Below are positions 8,610 to 18,046 of a stretch of 64,000 nucleotides of DNA, piece by piece. Each line of letters begins with the position of its first letter. Positions within the stretch are counted from its first letter, which is position 1. Source of the DNA: Bacteroidota bacterium (GTDB lineage Bacteria; Bacteroidota; Ignavibacteria; Ignavibacteriales; Ignavibacteriaceae); NCBI GenBank assembly GCA_022573715.1, contig JACZTL010000004.1, forward strand, positions 62,001-126,000, given 5' to 3'. The notes under the pieces were generated by a model. It had not been told where the DNA came from. It saw only the letters and a program-made list of their open reading frames with translations, and ran no database searches. Both the position numbers and the translations under genes were made by a program.

Positions 8610-10115
8610 TTAAGTCGGTATCGTAAAAACAAAATTACTACCTTTGCCCGGCTCACTTTCAGCCCATATCTTGCCACCTTGTTTTTCTATCATTTCTTTA
8701 CAAAGCAGTAAGCCCAAGCCAGTCCCTTCTTCATTTGCGGTACCTTTTGTCCTAAAAGTTTTATCTATAACAAAAAGTTTATCAAGATTTTTCTTTTCAA
8801 TTCCAACACCGGTATCTTTAATAGAAAGCTCAACAAAATTTTCTACCAGGTTTGAGGATACGGTTATTTCCCCGCCCTTGTTTGTAAATTTAGTTGCATT
8901 TGATATAATATTTCTTGCAATAGTGCAAACCATATTTTTATCTGCATTAACATAAATTTTATTATCTATAAAAGAGTTAATCTTAATCTCTTTATTTAAA
9001 GCAGTCTGTTTAAGTAAAGATATTGTTTGAGATAAATATTCATTCAGATTGAATTTTTCAATTTTAATTTCCATTTTATTTGTTTGAAGCCTGGACCAGG
9101 TTAGCAAATCTTCAAGAAGCGAAAATGCATTCTTACTTATCTCATCGATACTATTTATAAAAAAAATTCTTTCTTCCTCGGTAATTGTGGCGTATTCTGT
9201 AGTGAGAATTTTTGAATATCCTATCAACCCTTGAAATGGACTTTTTAAATCGTGCGCAATAATAGAAAAGAATTTGTCCTTTGTTTTATTAGCTTCTTTT
9301 AATTCCTCTGCATATTTCTTTAATTTTACTGCATTTTGTTTTCTCTCAATAACTTGAGCAATTTGTTCAGATACAAAAATCAATAGCTGCTTTTCATCTT
9401 CTCCATAGGCATTCTCATCATCATAATCTTGAACAACGATAACACCAATTGATTTACCGGAAATTTTAAGTGGAACACCAAGCCAAATTTTCGTTGGAGA
9501 ACCAATTAAATCCACTTTGTCCTGTGCTCTTAATTCCAGATCTTTCTTCTCATCTACAAGACATGCTTCCCCTGTCCGTAGAACATATTCAGTTAATCCT
9601 TTACCAAGTTTTTTAGATGGTTGCGGTGGATCATATTCATCAACAAAATAAGGAAAGGTTAATAGTTTTGATTCTTCATCGTAAAGAGCAATATAAATAT
9701 TCTTAACTGTAATTAACTCTGAAATAATGCTATGTATTTTTTTGTAAAGTGCATGCATATCAGATGCAGTGTAAGTGCTCTCAGATATACGATAAATCGC
9801 ATTCTGCTTACGCTCAGATTTTTTACGATCTGTAATGTCTCTCCAAACTGTGTTAAGTATTTTTTCATTTGCGTCTATAGAAATATCCGTCAGCAGCACC
9901 TCTACAGGAAAGACTTCACCATCAGCTTTTTTATGATCCCATTCAAAACGGTGAGTCCCTTTTTCAAAAGCTATTCTCATCATTTCATCTGCTTTCTCAA
10001 ATGAAGGTTTTCCGTCAGGTTGAAATTCCGGAGATAATTCTGAAGGGTGTGTATCTAAAAGTTCTTTTTTGTTTTTATAACGAAGCATTTTTACAGTTGC
10101 CTTATTACAATCCAC
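8610..10115 (-). CDS. PAS-GAF sensor histidine kinase, N-terminus uncertain
   Basis: From the GTG at 10115 the order is: rest of a PAS domain with PAC tail (WRDITDRKK near 91), GAF domain (about 105-255), HisKA with FFSIIAHDLKSP (His288), and an HATPase_c domain with a normal N-box (NIISNATKF), DTGVGI and GTGLGL. All catalytic boxes look intact. The GTG is very likely not the true start: the frame stays open to 10205 and reads FERSDDAILTIKNGRF, the missing first part of the PAS fold, but contains no ATG, GTG or TTG. A GTG at 10209 in another frame would join if one A were removed from the A7 run at 10189-10195. The locus may therefore carry a one-base frameshift (real or a sequencing error). 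It is a soluble sensor with no partner regulator next to it. Confidence 0.82.
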   Translation of the reverse strand: MDCNKATVKMLRYKNKKELLDTHPSELSPEFQPDGKPSFEKADEMMRIAFEKGTHRFEWDHKKADGEVFPVEVLLTDISIDANEKILNTVWRDITDRKKSERKQNAIYRISESTYTASDMHALYKKIHSIISELITVKNIYIALYDEESKLLTFPYFVDEYDPPQPSKKLGKGLTEYVLRTGEACLVDEKKDLELRAQDKVDLIGSPTKIWLGVPLKISGKSIGVIVVQDYDDENAYGEDEKQLLIFVSEQIAQVIERKQNAVKLKKYAEELKEANKTKDKFFSIIAHDLKSPFQGLIGYSKILTTEYATITEEERIFFINSIDEISKNAFSLLEDLLTWSRLQTNKMEIKIEKFNLNEYLSQTISLLKQTALNKEIKINSFIDNKIYVNADKNMVCTIARNIISNATKFTNKGGEITVSSNLVENFVELSIKDTGVGIEKKNLDKLFVIDKTFRTKGTANEEGTGLGLLLCKEMIEKQGGKIWAESEPGKGSNFVFTIPT

Positions 10116-10237
10116 AAATCTGCCGTTTTTTATAGTTAAAATAGCATCATCAGATCTTTCGAATAAAAGATTGCGATATATATTTTTATTTTTTTCGATT
10201 TTGTATCACCCTATAATAAATACTATTTACATTTTTT

Positions 10238-10489
10238 TTAATTGAATTTTCTTTTTTTGTTAAAATTCTTTACAACTTTTATTAAAAAGAAAGCAAAAAA
10301 TCCCAATAGAGATAACGCAATATCTTGTTCTTTAATTGCAAACACTTCCCTTGAATCTAAAATAAGTAAAAATATTTTTAAAAGCATATCCGTTATCAAA
10401 AATACAAAGAAACCGTAAAGTCCATACATAAATGGATTAAAGATAAACTTATATATAAAATGCGAGATATTTGTTCTTACTAAATACAT
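10238..10489 (-). CDS. Small two-helix membrane protein
   Basis: The 83-residue protein has two hydrophobic stretches (FMYGLYGFFVFLITDMLLKIFLL-like, and LLGFFAFFLIKVV), separated by a short charged loop, and a basic tail (KNFNKKRKFN). I chose ATG 10489 over the upstream GTG at 10498 because AGAAGGTG lies 6-7 bases before the ATG and overlaps the GTG. The general look recalls PsiE-type inner-membrane proteins, but there is too little to assign it. It lies just upstream of the histidine kinase on the same strand and could share its transcript. Confidence 0.5.
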   Translation of the reverse strand: MYLVRTNISHFIYKFIFNPFMYGLYGFFVFLITDMLLKIFLLILDSREVFAIKEQDIALSLLGFFAFFLIKVVKNFNKKRKFN

Positions 10490-10689
10490 AACTGCCACCT
10501 TCTTTTGTGTTTGTTTGTCGATACTAAATTCAAAAATTATTCCATTTTAAAAAGTCGGTTAATGATGTATTTATAAATATTAGAAGAAGTAAAGATGTAA
10601 TTGTTACCGATTAATAAGTAATAATTACAAGTAAAAAATCTATTTATAATTTTGATAATGTCTTTATTTTTTGAAAGTCTTTAAAATAA

Positions 10690-10722
10690 AAAACCCCGAA
10701 AACGAATTATTTTCGAGGTTTT
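10690..10722 (-). terminator. Intrinsic terminator after tRNA-CAU
   Basis: On the minus strand AAAACCTCGAAAA and TTTTCGGGGTTTT pair (one mismatch/wobble) around a 7-base loop and run into a TTTTTTATTTT tract. It begins 5 bases after the tRNA 3' end. Confidence 0.8.
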
Positions 10723-10726
10723 AATG

Positions 10727-10800
10727 TGGGCCCAGATGGACTTGAACCACCGACCCTCTGATTATGAGTCAGATGCTCTAACCAACTGAGCTATGGGCCC
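10727..10800 (-). tRNA. tRNA with CAU anticodon (elongator Met or lysidine Ile2)
   Basis: The 74-base cloverleaf has the acceptor GGGCCCA/TGGGCCC, D-arm AGCTCAGTTGGTTAGAGC, anticodon stem TCTGA/TCAGA with loop CTCATAA (anticodon CAT), T-arm GGTTCAAGTCC and discriminator A at 10727. CCA is not encoded. The acceptor and the GGTTCAAGTCC T-arm resemble tRNA-Ile2 as much as elongator Met, and I cannot decide from sequence alone. It is not initiator-like, since the first base pair is matched and the GGG/CCC anticodon stem pairs are absent. Confidence 0.93.
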
Positions 10801-10916
10801 TTAAAATTAGAATCCAAAAATAATATTTATAAAAACTTTTTGCAATAAATATCTAAAAGTAAATCTGAATCCAGTCGATGCCTTATGGAGAAACTCATTG
10901 ATTAAATATAGGAGAG

Positions 10917-10946
10917 ATTCTTCCCCCGACTTGTCGGGGGAAGAAT
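10917..10946. repeat. Perfect 14-bp inverted repeat downstream of the HIT gene
   Basis: ATTCTTCCCCCGAC and GTCGGGGGAAGAAT are exact reverse complements separated by 2 bases. The element lies 14 bases past the HIT stop. No T-tract follows on the minus strand, so it may be an RNA-stabilising hairpin or a clipped copy of the 'gagattc...gaatgac' repeat rather than a standard terminator. Confidence 0.65.
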
Positions 10947-10960
10947 GACTCTTCTATCTT

Positions 10961-11467
10961 CTATTTGTTCTTCAATTCTTTATACGCCTTCAGTAGTCTT
11001 TGTTTGGTCTCCAGTAAATCCTGTGATATCACTTTTACATCACCCAAAACAGGCATAAAATTAGTATCACCGTTCCAGCGCGGTACAATATGGAAATGAA
11101 TATGATTTTCAATTCCAGCACCGCTTATTTTACCGATATTTGCTCCTAAGTTGAAACCATCCGGTTCAGCAATTTTTTGCAAAGTTTTTTTTGCTAATTG
11201 TAACTTATGCATAACTTCTACATTTTCTTCATCTGTTAATTCATTAAAATCGGACGTATGTCTGTAAGGTACAACCATTAAATGCCCGTTATTATAAGGA
11301 TATAAATTTAATACTGTAAAAGTCTTATCGTCTTTATCAATCAAAAGATTTTTCGGGTCGTCCACATCAAGTTTTGAAAGACCGCAAAAAACACATTCGT
11401 CTGATTCATTAGCCTGTTTAATGCTATCAATATACTGAGACCGCCAGGGTGACCACATTTTTTTCAT
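10961..11467 (-). CDS. HIT family hydrolase (Ap4A hydrolase/phosphorylase-like)
   Basis: The 168-residue protein carries the histidine-triad motif HIHFHIVPRW close to the C-terminus. The family N-terminal region is also present (MWSPWRSQYI, then CVFCGL, LIVD-like strands and YPYNNGHLMVVPYRH). This pattern matches the Ap4A phosphorylase-like branch of HIT proteins, which split dinucleoside polyphosphates or nucleotide conjugates in the cytoplasm. The CVFC pair may be half of a zinc site. It sits 28 bases after the EF-G-like gene on the same strand and is probably co-transcribed. A perfect hairpin follows the stop. An ATG three codons in (MWSPWRS) is an alternative start. Confidence 0.88.
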   Translation of the reverse strand: MKKMWSPWRSQYIDSIKQANESDECVFCGLSKLDVDDPKNLLIDKDDKTFTVLNLYPYNNGHLMVVPYRHTSDFNELTDEENVEVMHKLQLAKKTLQKIAEPDGFNLGANIGKISGAGIENHIHFHIVPRWNGDTNFMPVLGDVKVISQDLLETKQRLLKAYKELKNK

Positions 11468-11495
11468 ATATTATTAACCCTAATAAATCTTTTGC

Positions 11496-13589
11496 TTAAT
11501 TCCCTTCTTCTTTAGCTTTTTTATATTCTTCAATTATTTTATTTTCAACTTCTTTCGGAACATCTTCATAATTAGAAAAATGTCTGTTGTGCATACCTCT
11601 TCCTTGAGTTAAACTTCTTAAGTTAGAAGAATATTTATACAGTTCCGCTAATGGTACATTTGCTTTAATCACCTGGAAATGCCCGTCAGAATCCATACCT
11701 AATATTTTACCTCTTCTACTGGAGATATCACCCATAACATCACCCATATATTCTTCGGGTACTGTAACTTCAATTTCATAAATAGGTTCCAGCAAACAAG
11801 GCTTACACTCTCGTATACCTTTTCTAAATGCTTGAGATGCAGCAATTTTAAATGACATTTCATCCGAATCTACATTATGAAATGTACCGTCAAACAGAGT
11901 AACTTTAACATCAACAACTTTATTGCCCGAAATAACACCCTTCTCCATTGTTTCAAGAATTCCTTTCTCAACGGCAGGAATAAATCTTCCCGGAATTGCT
12001 CCACCGACTACCTTATTTTCGAATTCAAATCCTTTACCCCTTGGTAATGGTTCCATCTTAAAATGAACGTGACCATATTGGCCTCTACCACCAGATTGTT
12101 TTTTATGCTTATACTGAACATCTTTAGCACTGGTTTTTATTGTTTCTCTAAATGGAACTTTAGGTTCAACAAGCTCTACTTTAACACCGAATCTTTCTTC
12201 CAATCTTTTAACAGCTAAACTTAGGTGTAGCTCTCCTTGTCCTGAAATAATGGTTTGTGAAAGTTCGGGATCAAAGTGTACATTAAACGATGGGTCTTCT
12301 TCGTGCAATGTGTGAAGACCCGTTGCAATTTTATCTTCATCACCTTTAGCTTTAGTAACAATTGCTCCTCTAATTGCAGCATCAGGAAAATTAATTGGAC
12401 TAAGACTAACAGATAAATTCTTTGATGAAAGAGTGTTATTTGTATGTGTATTTTTGAGCTTAACTACAGCACCAATATCACCGGCTGATAATTTTGATAC
12501 CTCGGTTCTATTATGTCCGTTGAGTAAAGATAATTGACTTATTCTCTCGGTATTTCCGTTTGCTTGGTTTACTAAATCAAGGCCGTGTTGAACAGTGCCG
12601 GATATAACTTTGAATAGTGATAACTCTCCAACATGTTTCTCTGCAATTGTTTTAAATATAAATAAAACCGGTTCGGCATTTGTATCCGCTTTTAATTCAA
12701 CTTTATTATCTGTTCCTTTTAATACTCCAATTTCAGGTTTCCTAACTTCCGGCGAAGGACAATATGTACTTACAAAATTAAGATAGTTGTTTAAGCCAAT
12801 AGATTTTAATGCGGAAACAGCAAAGATAGGAACAAAACTTCCCTCATTAATAGACTGTCTTAGACCGGTTACTAATTCATCATCAGATAGAGTTTCTTCT
12901 TCAAAATATTTGTTCATCAAATCTTCAGATGATTCTGCAACCTTTTCAATTAATTCTGTTCTGTAATTCTCAGCAGTTTCTTTTTCTTCATCGGGTATAT
13001 CTGCTTCAGTTACTTTTCTACTACCAGCATCTCCGTAAGTATACATTTTCATTTTAATCACGTCAATAACTGAATCGCAATTAGGTCCTTCTTTTACAGG
13101 ATATGTAACTACAGAAGCACTCTTAAATAATCTCTCTTTTGCTTTAGTCACTGTTTTGTTAAAATCAGAATGTTCATTATCAACTTTATTTATAATTATT
13201 GCAGCAGGTATTTCGTCATTTTTAACAAATTTAGTATAAATTTCAGAACCTACCTCAACGCCTTCTGCAGATTTTAATACAATTGTTGCAAGGTCTGCAA
13301 TACGTAAAGCCGAACTAACCTCGCCTACAAAGTCTGCATAACCCGGGGTATCGATAATATTGAAATGATTATTATTCCAATTAAGATGAAGGAGTGAAGA
13401 TGAAATTGATATTTGTTTTTCAATTTCATTAGATAAATAATCTGATGTTGTGTTCCCTTCTGATATGGAACCAATTCGATTAATTGCATTTGCTGCGAAA
13501 AGTAATGATTCGGAAAGTGAAGTTTTACCACTGCCTCCGTGGCCAATTAGTGCGACATTTCTAATTGCTTTTACATCATAATCTTTCAA
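11496..13589 (-). CDS. fusA: Elongation factor G-like translational GTPase (EF-G paralogue)
   Basis: The 697-residue protein has the EF-G layout: G1 GHGGSGKT (16-23), DTPGYADF, NKVD, domain II, then the domain IV/V signature of EF-G (GGRGQYGHV, RRGKILGMD, LTQGRGMH). The start is TTG at 13589, chosen because GGAGGTG lies 6 bases upstream and no nearer ATG fits. The sequence diverges from canonical FusA: the G1 loop is GHGGSGKT instead of AHIDAGKTT, and switch I reads SEGNTTSDYLSNE. This is typical of the second EF-G type (EF-G2/'EF-G-like') of many bacteria. A role in recycling or specialised translocation is inferred from that similarity. The HIT gene follows closely. Confidence 0.9.
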   Translation of the reverse strand: MKDYDVKAIRNVALIGHGGSGKTSLSESLLFAANAINRIGSISEGNTTSDYLSNEIEKQISISSSLLHLNWNNNHFNIIDTPGYADFVGEVSSALRIADLATIVLKSAEGVEVGSEIYTKFVKNDEIPAAIIINKVDNEHSDFNKTVTKAKERLFKSASVVTYPVKEGPNCDSVIDVIKMKMYTYGDAGSRKVTEADIPDEEKETAENYRTELIEKVAESSEDLMNKYFEEETLSDDELVTGLRQSINEGSFVPIFAVSALKSIGLNNYLNFVSTYCPSPEVRKPEIGVLKGTDNKVELKADTNAEPVLFIFKTIAEKHVGELSLFKVISGTVQHGLDLVNQANGNTERISQLSLLNGHNRTEVSKLSAGDIGAVVKLKNTHTNNTLSSKNLSVSLSPINFPDAAIRGAIVTKAKGDEDKIATGLHTLHEEDPSFNVHFDPELSQTIISGQGELHLSLAVKRLEERFGVKVELVEPKVPFRETIKTSAKDVQYKHKKQSGGRGQYGHVHFKMEPLPRGKGFEFENKVVGGAIPGRFIPAVEKGILETMEKGVISGNKVVDVKVTLFDGTFHNVDSDEMSFKIAASQAFRKGIRECKPCLLEPIYEIEVTVPEEYMGDVMGDISSRRGKILGMDSDGHFQVIKANVPLAELYKYSSNLRSLTQGRGMHNRHFSNYEDVPKEVENKIIEEYKKAKEEGN

Positions 13590-13624
13590 CTATACACCTC
13601 CATAAGTTCAGTATTAAGTAATTA

Positions 13625-14011
13625 TTATTTTTTATTATAATTTTTCCAGAATGCCTCAATTCCGTTTACTATAGCAGTTAGTGCTCTAATTAGTCTGAAA
13701 ACCGGTTCTTCTACACCCTTACGTAATTTTGCTTCAAAATTTAATATTGCGTCAACTCTATTTTTTACATCATTTACAGTTGTTCGTACAAGTTCAACGG
13801 GTTCTTTTACACTTTCTGATATTTCATTAATTCGATTGCTAAGCTCAGTCATTGATTCAATAAATGGGTCTAATTTTGAAGAGATCTTTTTTACTTCATC
13901 TTTTATTTGATTAAAAGATTTTGTTATTCTATAAATATAGAATATTAAAAAAAGACATAACAGGGAAGCCGATATCAGCAGAATGTCATAAGGTAATGAA
14001 GCAGCATTCAT
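13625..14011 (-). CDS. DUF948-like single-pass membrane protein
   Basis: The 128-residue protein has one N-terminal transmembrane helix (ILLISASLLCLFLIFYIY, about 10-28) followed by a long amphipathic, coiled-coil-prone cytoplasmic region rich in Lys, Glu, Ser and Ile (SFNQIKDEVKKISSKLD and following). That layout fits the DUF948 family of small envelope proteins. It lies between a YtxH protein and the EF-G-like gene on one strand, with gaps under 40 bases. DUF948 and YtxH genes often occur together, and a joint envelope or stress role is inferred. No enzymatic motif is visible. Confidence 0.75.
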   Translation of the reverse strand: MNAASLPYDILLISASLLCLFLIFYIYRITKSFNQIKDEVKKISSKLDPFIESMTELSNRINEISESVKEPVELVRTTVNDVKNRVDAILNFEAKLRKGVEEPVFRLIRALTAIVNGIEAFWKNYNKK

Positions 14012-14038
14012 AATTTTTTATTCTTTTACAAAGAGCAG

Positions 14039-14455
14039 TTATGATTTTTTTGTTTCTTTGTAAGCTTCGACGCCGGCTTTAACTGCTGATTTTAATCTTG
14101 TACCTTCAGCTTCTAAACTTTCTTTCTTCTCTGAAACAGTTTTACTTGTTTTACTTTTTGCTTCATCAAATATCTTTTGAGCCTCTTTCAATAACTCTTC
14201 CGACTTTGATTTAGCATCTACAATAAGTTCTTCAGATTTTTTCTTGCCTTCATTAATAAGGTCTTTTGCTTTAACTTTTGCGTCATGTATATACTTATCT
14301 GCATCATCTAAAAACTCGTTAGATTTTGCCCGTATATCATCACGTAATTCTTTTCCGCTTTTGGGAGCGTATAGTAAACCAACAATTGCTCCTAAAGCAC
14401 TACCGGCAATTAATCCTATTAAAAAACCGTTTCCACTATTATTATCGCTTGACAT
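14039..14455 (-). CDS. YtxH domain protein
   Basis: The 138-residue protein begins with a short glycine-zipper membrane segment (GFLIGLIAGSALGAIVGLLY) followed by APKSGKELR, the YtxH hallmark, then a long charged helical tail with repeating KSEEL/AKSKSEEL units. GGAGGACAGTT upstream gives a good ribosome binding site for the ATG at 14455. Family members are stress-induced membrane-associated proteins of unclear mechanism. It precedes the DUF948 gene with a 27-base gap, so the pair is very probably one transcript. Confidence 0.85.
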   Translation of the reverse strand: MSSDNNSGNGFLIGLIAGSALGAIVGLLYAPKSGKELRDDIRAKSNEFLDDADKYIHDAKVKAKDLINEGKKKSEELIVDAKSKSEELLKEAQKIFDEAKSKTSKTVSEKKESLEAEGTRLKSAVKAGVEAYKETKKS

Positions 14456-14498
14456 AACTGTCCTCCTTTATATCATATTCGAGAGTAAAGAATATAAT

Positions 14499-14532
14499 AT
14501 GCCCCATCTTGAAAATCAAGAAATTGGGGCAT
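14499..14532. terminator. Hairpin between isocitrate dehydrogenase and YtxH genes
   Basis: ATGCCCC (14499-14505) pairs with GGGGCAT (14526-14532), with inner TCTTGA/TCAAGA arms extending the stem. It lies 35 bases beyond the isocitrate dehydrogenase stop on the minus strand. The following tract on that strand (ATATTATATTC) is only weakly T-rich, so termination is likely but not strong. Confidence 0.5.
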
Positions 14533-14567
14533 TTATTAGAAAAAATATTTTTATTTAATAAAACTGG

Positions 14568-15818
14568 CTACATATTTTTTACAATAGCTTTTGCAAATTG
14601 AGAGGTTTTCAATTTTTTGGCGCCTTTCATTTGACGTTCTAAATCGTATGTAACAGTTTTTGCTTTAATAGTTTTCTTTAAAGCACTTTCGATTACTTTT
14701 GATACTTTGTTCCACCCGATATAATTAAACATCATTACACCGGAAAGAATCACGGAACCCGGATTTACTTTATCCATTCCGGCATATTTAGGAGCTGTTC
14801 CGTGGGTTGCTTCAAATAAAGCAGTATGATATCCAATGTTTGCTCCCGGAGCTAAACCCAAACCGCCAACTTGTGCTGCGGCTGCATCAGATAAATAGTC
14901 ACCATTAAGATTAGGTGTAGCCAAAATACCATATTCATTAGGTCTCAATAATAACTGTTGAAATATAGAATCTGCTATTCTGTCTTTGATAAGAATTTTG
15001 TCTTTAGGCATTTTCCCTTTGTAATCACTCCAAAGTTCATCTTCAGTAACAATAAAATCTCTAAATTCTTTTTTAGCTACTTTATAGCCCCATTCTTTAA
15101 ATGCACCTTCTGTAAATTTCATTATATTACCTTTGTGCACCAAGGTAACGCTGTCAATTTTTTTATCAATTGCATATTGTATCGCCTTTGAAACAAGCCT
15201 TGAAGTGCCGAATTCACTCATTGGTTTTATTCCAATACCAGAATTTTTTCTGATTTTACCGGGAATCATTTTATTGATATACTTAATTAGATTTTCTGTT
15301 TCTTTTTGCCCTGCTTTAAATTCTATTCCGGCATAAACGTCTTCAGTATTTTCTCTAAAAATTGTAACATCCAAAAGTTGAGGTCTCTTCATCGGACTTG
15401 GGACACCGGTATAATATTTTACGGGTCTTATGCAGGCAAAAAGATCAAGCTTTTGTCTTAGAGTTACGTTTAAGCTTCTAATGCCTCCGCCAATCGGTGT
15501 AGTTAAAGGCCCTTTTATTGCAATAACATATTCTTCAATAGCATCAAGAGTTTCTTGCGGCAACCATTTGTTTTTACCATAGACAGAAACTGCTTTGTCA
15601 CCTGCAAATAATTCCATCCAAGCAATTTTTCTTTTACCTTTATAAGCTTTTTTTACAGCGGTATCAAAAACCAATTTTGAAGCTGACCATATATCTGGGC
15701 CGATTCCGTCACCTTCAATAAAACCTAAAATAGGATTATCAGGTACGTTTAATTTTCCATTTTCTACCGTTATTTTTTTTCCGTCTTTTGGAATAGAAAT
15801 TTTTTTATATTTTTTCAT
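14568..15818 (-). CDS. icd: NADP-type isocitrate dehydrogenase
   Basis: The 416-residue protein matches the full E. coli Icd-type length and layout: N-terminal IPKDGKKI and [11 protein letters not shown], substrate-site SLNVTLRQ (Ser115, equivalent to the phosphorylated serine of E. coli Icd), [45 protein letters not shown] and the cofactor region [12 protein letters not shown]. The last element contains residues typical of NADP enzymes. It converts isocitrate to 2-oxoglutarate in the TCA cycle. The gene stands alone, with a hairpin after it and a non-coding stretch of over 300 bases upstream. No AceK-like kinase is present in the window. Confidence 0.95.
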   Translation of the reverse strand: MKKYKKISIPKDGKKITVENGKLNVPDNPILGFIEGDGIGPDIWSASKLVFDTAVKKAYKGKRKIAWMELFAGDKAVSVYGKNKWLPQETLDAIEEYVIAIKGPLTTPIGGGIRSLNVTLRQKLDLFACIRPVKYYTGVPSPMKRPQLLDVTIFRENTEDVYAGIEFKAGQKETENLIKYINKMIPGKIRKNSGIGIKPMSEFGTSRLVSKAIQYAIDKKIDSVTLVHKGNIMKFTEGAFKEWGYKVAKKEFRDFIVTEDELWSDYKGKMPKDKILIKDRIADSIFQQLLLRPNEYGILATPNLNGDYLSDAAAAQVGGLGLAPGANIGYHTALFEATHGTAPKYAGMDKVNPGSVILSGVMMFNYIGWNKVSKVIESALKKTIKAKTVTYDLERQMKGAKKLKTSQFAKAIVKNM

Positions 15819-16135
15819 TTTTTTTCTAATATTATTCAGTATTATCTTTTATGCAACAATCATTTTTTCTATAATGAAGTCAAGATAGTATTAAAACATC
15901 TACTAAAACTGCAAACCAAAGTGTAGTAACCCGAAGTAGTTTTACTGACCCCCCTTTTTCTAAAAGTAAAAATGTTAATGAACCTTCTGTTATACTGAGC
16001 ACGCTGGGTAGCATAGAAACAGTTCCAACTTAATTAGCAAAAGCATAACCGAAAAAGATGCTTACATTAAATTAAAGTTGATTCCAAAAATACGGAGAAT
16101 TAAATAATATCCCAAACATTCTGTTAACCATGTAA
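15819..16135. other. Intergenic stretch without a recognisable gene
   Basis: The 317 bases between icd and maf hold no ORF of credible composition, tRNA or strong hairpin. They should include the icd promoter near the right of the icd ATG, but I see no convincing TAnnTTTG box. Confidence 0.5.
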
Positions 16136-16711
16136 TTATACTCTTAACAGGGCATTATATACTTTAAATAGAGGAAGCCCCATAACATTATTATAACAGC
16201 CGTTTATTTTTTTTACAAATACTGCACCGAAATCATCTTGTATACCATAAGCTCCCGCTTTGTCTAAAGGACTGCCTAAACTAACATAATTTTTAATTTC
16301 TTTGTTAGATAATTTTTTAAATGTAACAAGAGTTTTTTCATAATCCGTTACAGTTATATTTTTTAATGCATTATATACTGAAAAACCTGTATACACTTTA
16401 TGGGTATTATTACTTAACTTTTTTAATATTCTAACAGCATCTTTTTTGTTTTTCGGTTTACCAATTGTTTCATTATCAAGCACAACTAACGTATCCGCAG
16501 TTATTATTATTCCATCATTGTGTATTTTTTTTGCAGCGTTTAATTTTATAAGAGAAATTCTTTTAACAGCTTGAATAAAAGGTTCGTTTTTCTTTAGTGA
16601 TTCATCACATTCAACAGAAAAGACTTTAAATTTTAAGTTTAATTGTTTCAACAAAACTTTTCGCCTTGGTGACTTTGAGGCAAGATAGATAGGTATGTTT
16701 TTATTTATCAT
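16136..16711 (-). CDS. maf: Maf-family nucleoside triphosphate pyrophosphatase
   Basis: The 191-residue protein has the Maf N-terminal signature YLASKSPRRKVLLKQL (SKSPRRK at 12-18), then a TADTLVVLD strand with the catalytic Asp, the IGKPKNKKDAVRILKKLS motif, and SLGSPLDKAGAYGIQ near the C-terminus. The family hydrolyses dTTP/UTP or modified NTPs in the cytoplasm. The start overlaps the end of the SpoIID-like gene by 11 bases, so the two are translationally linked. Substrate preference (YhdE versus YceF type) cannot be settled here; the SPLDKAGAY segment leans to the dTTP/UTP type. Confidence 0.92.
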   Translation of the reverse strand: MINKNIPIYLASKSPRRKVLLKQLNLKFKVFSVECDESLKKNEPFIQAVKRISLIKLNAAKKIHNDGIIITADTLVVLDNETIGKPKNKKDAVRILKKLSNNTHKVYTGFSVYNALKNITVTDYEKTLVTFKKLSNKEIKNYVSLGSPLDKAGAYGIQDDFGAVFVKKINGCYNNVMGLPLFKVYNALLRV

Positions 16712-17996
16712 ATGAGATTGGTTTTATTTCTGTACCCCGAAAATAATGGGATAATATTTCTTTAAAATCTGTTCCTTCGTGTGAAAGAGAAAGTGTTCCC
16801 CACTGACATAGTCCAACCCCGTGACCATTACCTTTACCATTAAAAACAATATCGTCATCATCCATTTCTATTTCAATCATAGTGCTTCTTAAAATTCCTC
16901 CGTTTGTTCTTCTTATAATACTTCTAATACTATTACCTTTAAGAATAATTTCTTTATCATCATTTTCATCAGACTCTAAACTAATTTTAAGTTCGTTAAC
17001 TCTACCCGAAATGAATCTGCTTTCAATCTCCATATCATCAATTGTATAATTAATATTTTTTATTTCACCGGCTTTTAGAAGCATTGCTAGAAATTTACCT
17101 TCTGTATATTCTTCGGTCCATTCAAAATTTGGCATTATAGAGCAGTAAGGTTCATCACCGTCTTTTACACCTTCTAAATATGGGATATCATATTTTCCGA
17201 AAACATTTTTTGAATTTTCTGTATGGCCACCGCAAGAAGCACTATAAAATACCTGTGCCGGATTATCTTCATATGTTAAAATTAGTCCTCTTGTCTCATC
17301 AATTATTTTATTCGTGAGTGCTTTTTCAGCTGCCACACCCCCGTAAACTTGATCTCTAACATCTAAATACACATCAAAAGTTTTGTTATTTTTATTCATC
17401 TTTTTGAATGAATAAGTCCTGGCTGCAACAGCCATTGCTTTAAGGGCTTCATTATTTTCATTTCCTTTCCCAATAGGCATTTCTAATGGGAGGACACCTT
17501 TAAGGTAATCTTCTAAAGGTAATTCATTTACAATTATAAGTTTACTACCGTTACTAAAAAATTTAATTGCACCTCTGTAACTTTTTTTGTTATAGCTTAA
17601 GAATACATTTCTTTCTTTAGTTTCAATCTTAAAAGATTCTGATGTAAATGAATTATCCCCGATATTAATAATTACTTTATCACCTTCAATATTTACATAT
17701 AAAGTATTCCCTTCATTAACAATTGCAATCCTTTTATCTACAGAAGATAAAACAACAGTAGACCCCAAGGTTATATTTTTACTTTCAGGTTTATCGTCTA
17801 ATAATACTTTTATATTAAGCGATTTGAATTTTGTAGTCGAATTATAATTGTAATCTTCATCAGTAAATTTTTTACTGCTTGAACATCCAGTAAAAGAAAT
17901 CAGCAATAAAAAAGAAATTGAAAGACAAAGGGTATATTTATAAATGAATATACTTTGACGTGAAATTTGAAATGAATTCAAAAAATTAATAAGCAT
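16701..17996 (-). CDS. SpoIID/LytB-domain lipoprotein
   Basis: The 431-residue protein starts with a long hydrophobic leader ending in ISFTGC, a lipobox with Cys38, so it should be a lipoprotein. The SpoIID domain follows: LPLEDYLKGVLPLEMP, ALKAMAVAARTYSFKK, DQVYGG, VFYSASCGGHTEN, and the C-terminal GNGHGVGLCQWG stretch. In sporulators SpoIID is a peptidoglycan lytic transglycosylase acting on denuded glycans. In non-sporulating Gram-negatives such proteins are thought to act in cell-wall remodelling. The GHGVGLCQWG motif is well preserved. The gene overlaps maf downstream. Confidence 0.9.
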   Translation of the reverse strand: MLINFLNSFQISRQSIFIYKYTLCLSISFLLLISFTGCSSSKKFTDEDYNYNSTTKFKSLNIKVLLDDKPESKNITLGSTVVLSSVDKRIAIVNEGNTLYVNIEGDKVIINIGDNSFTSESFKIETKERNVFLSYNKKSYRGAIKFFSNGSKLIIVNELPLEDYLKGVLPLEMPIGKGNENNEALKAMAVAARTYSFKKMNKNNKTFDVYLDVRDQVYGGVAAEKALTNKIIDETRGLILTYEDNPAQVFYSASCGGHTENSKNVFGKYDIPYLEGVKDGDEPYCSIMPNFEWTEEYTEGKFLAMLLKAGEIKNINYTIDDMEIESRFISGRVNELKISLESDENDDKEIILKGNSIRSIIRRTNGGILRSTMIEIEMDDDDIVFNGKGNGHGVGLCQWGTLSLSHEGTDFKEILSHYFRGTEIKPISYDK

Positions 17997-18046
17997 TTGA
18001 AAATACGGGTAAGTAATAAATTAATTTATATCTACAATAAACAAAA

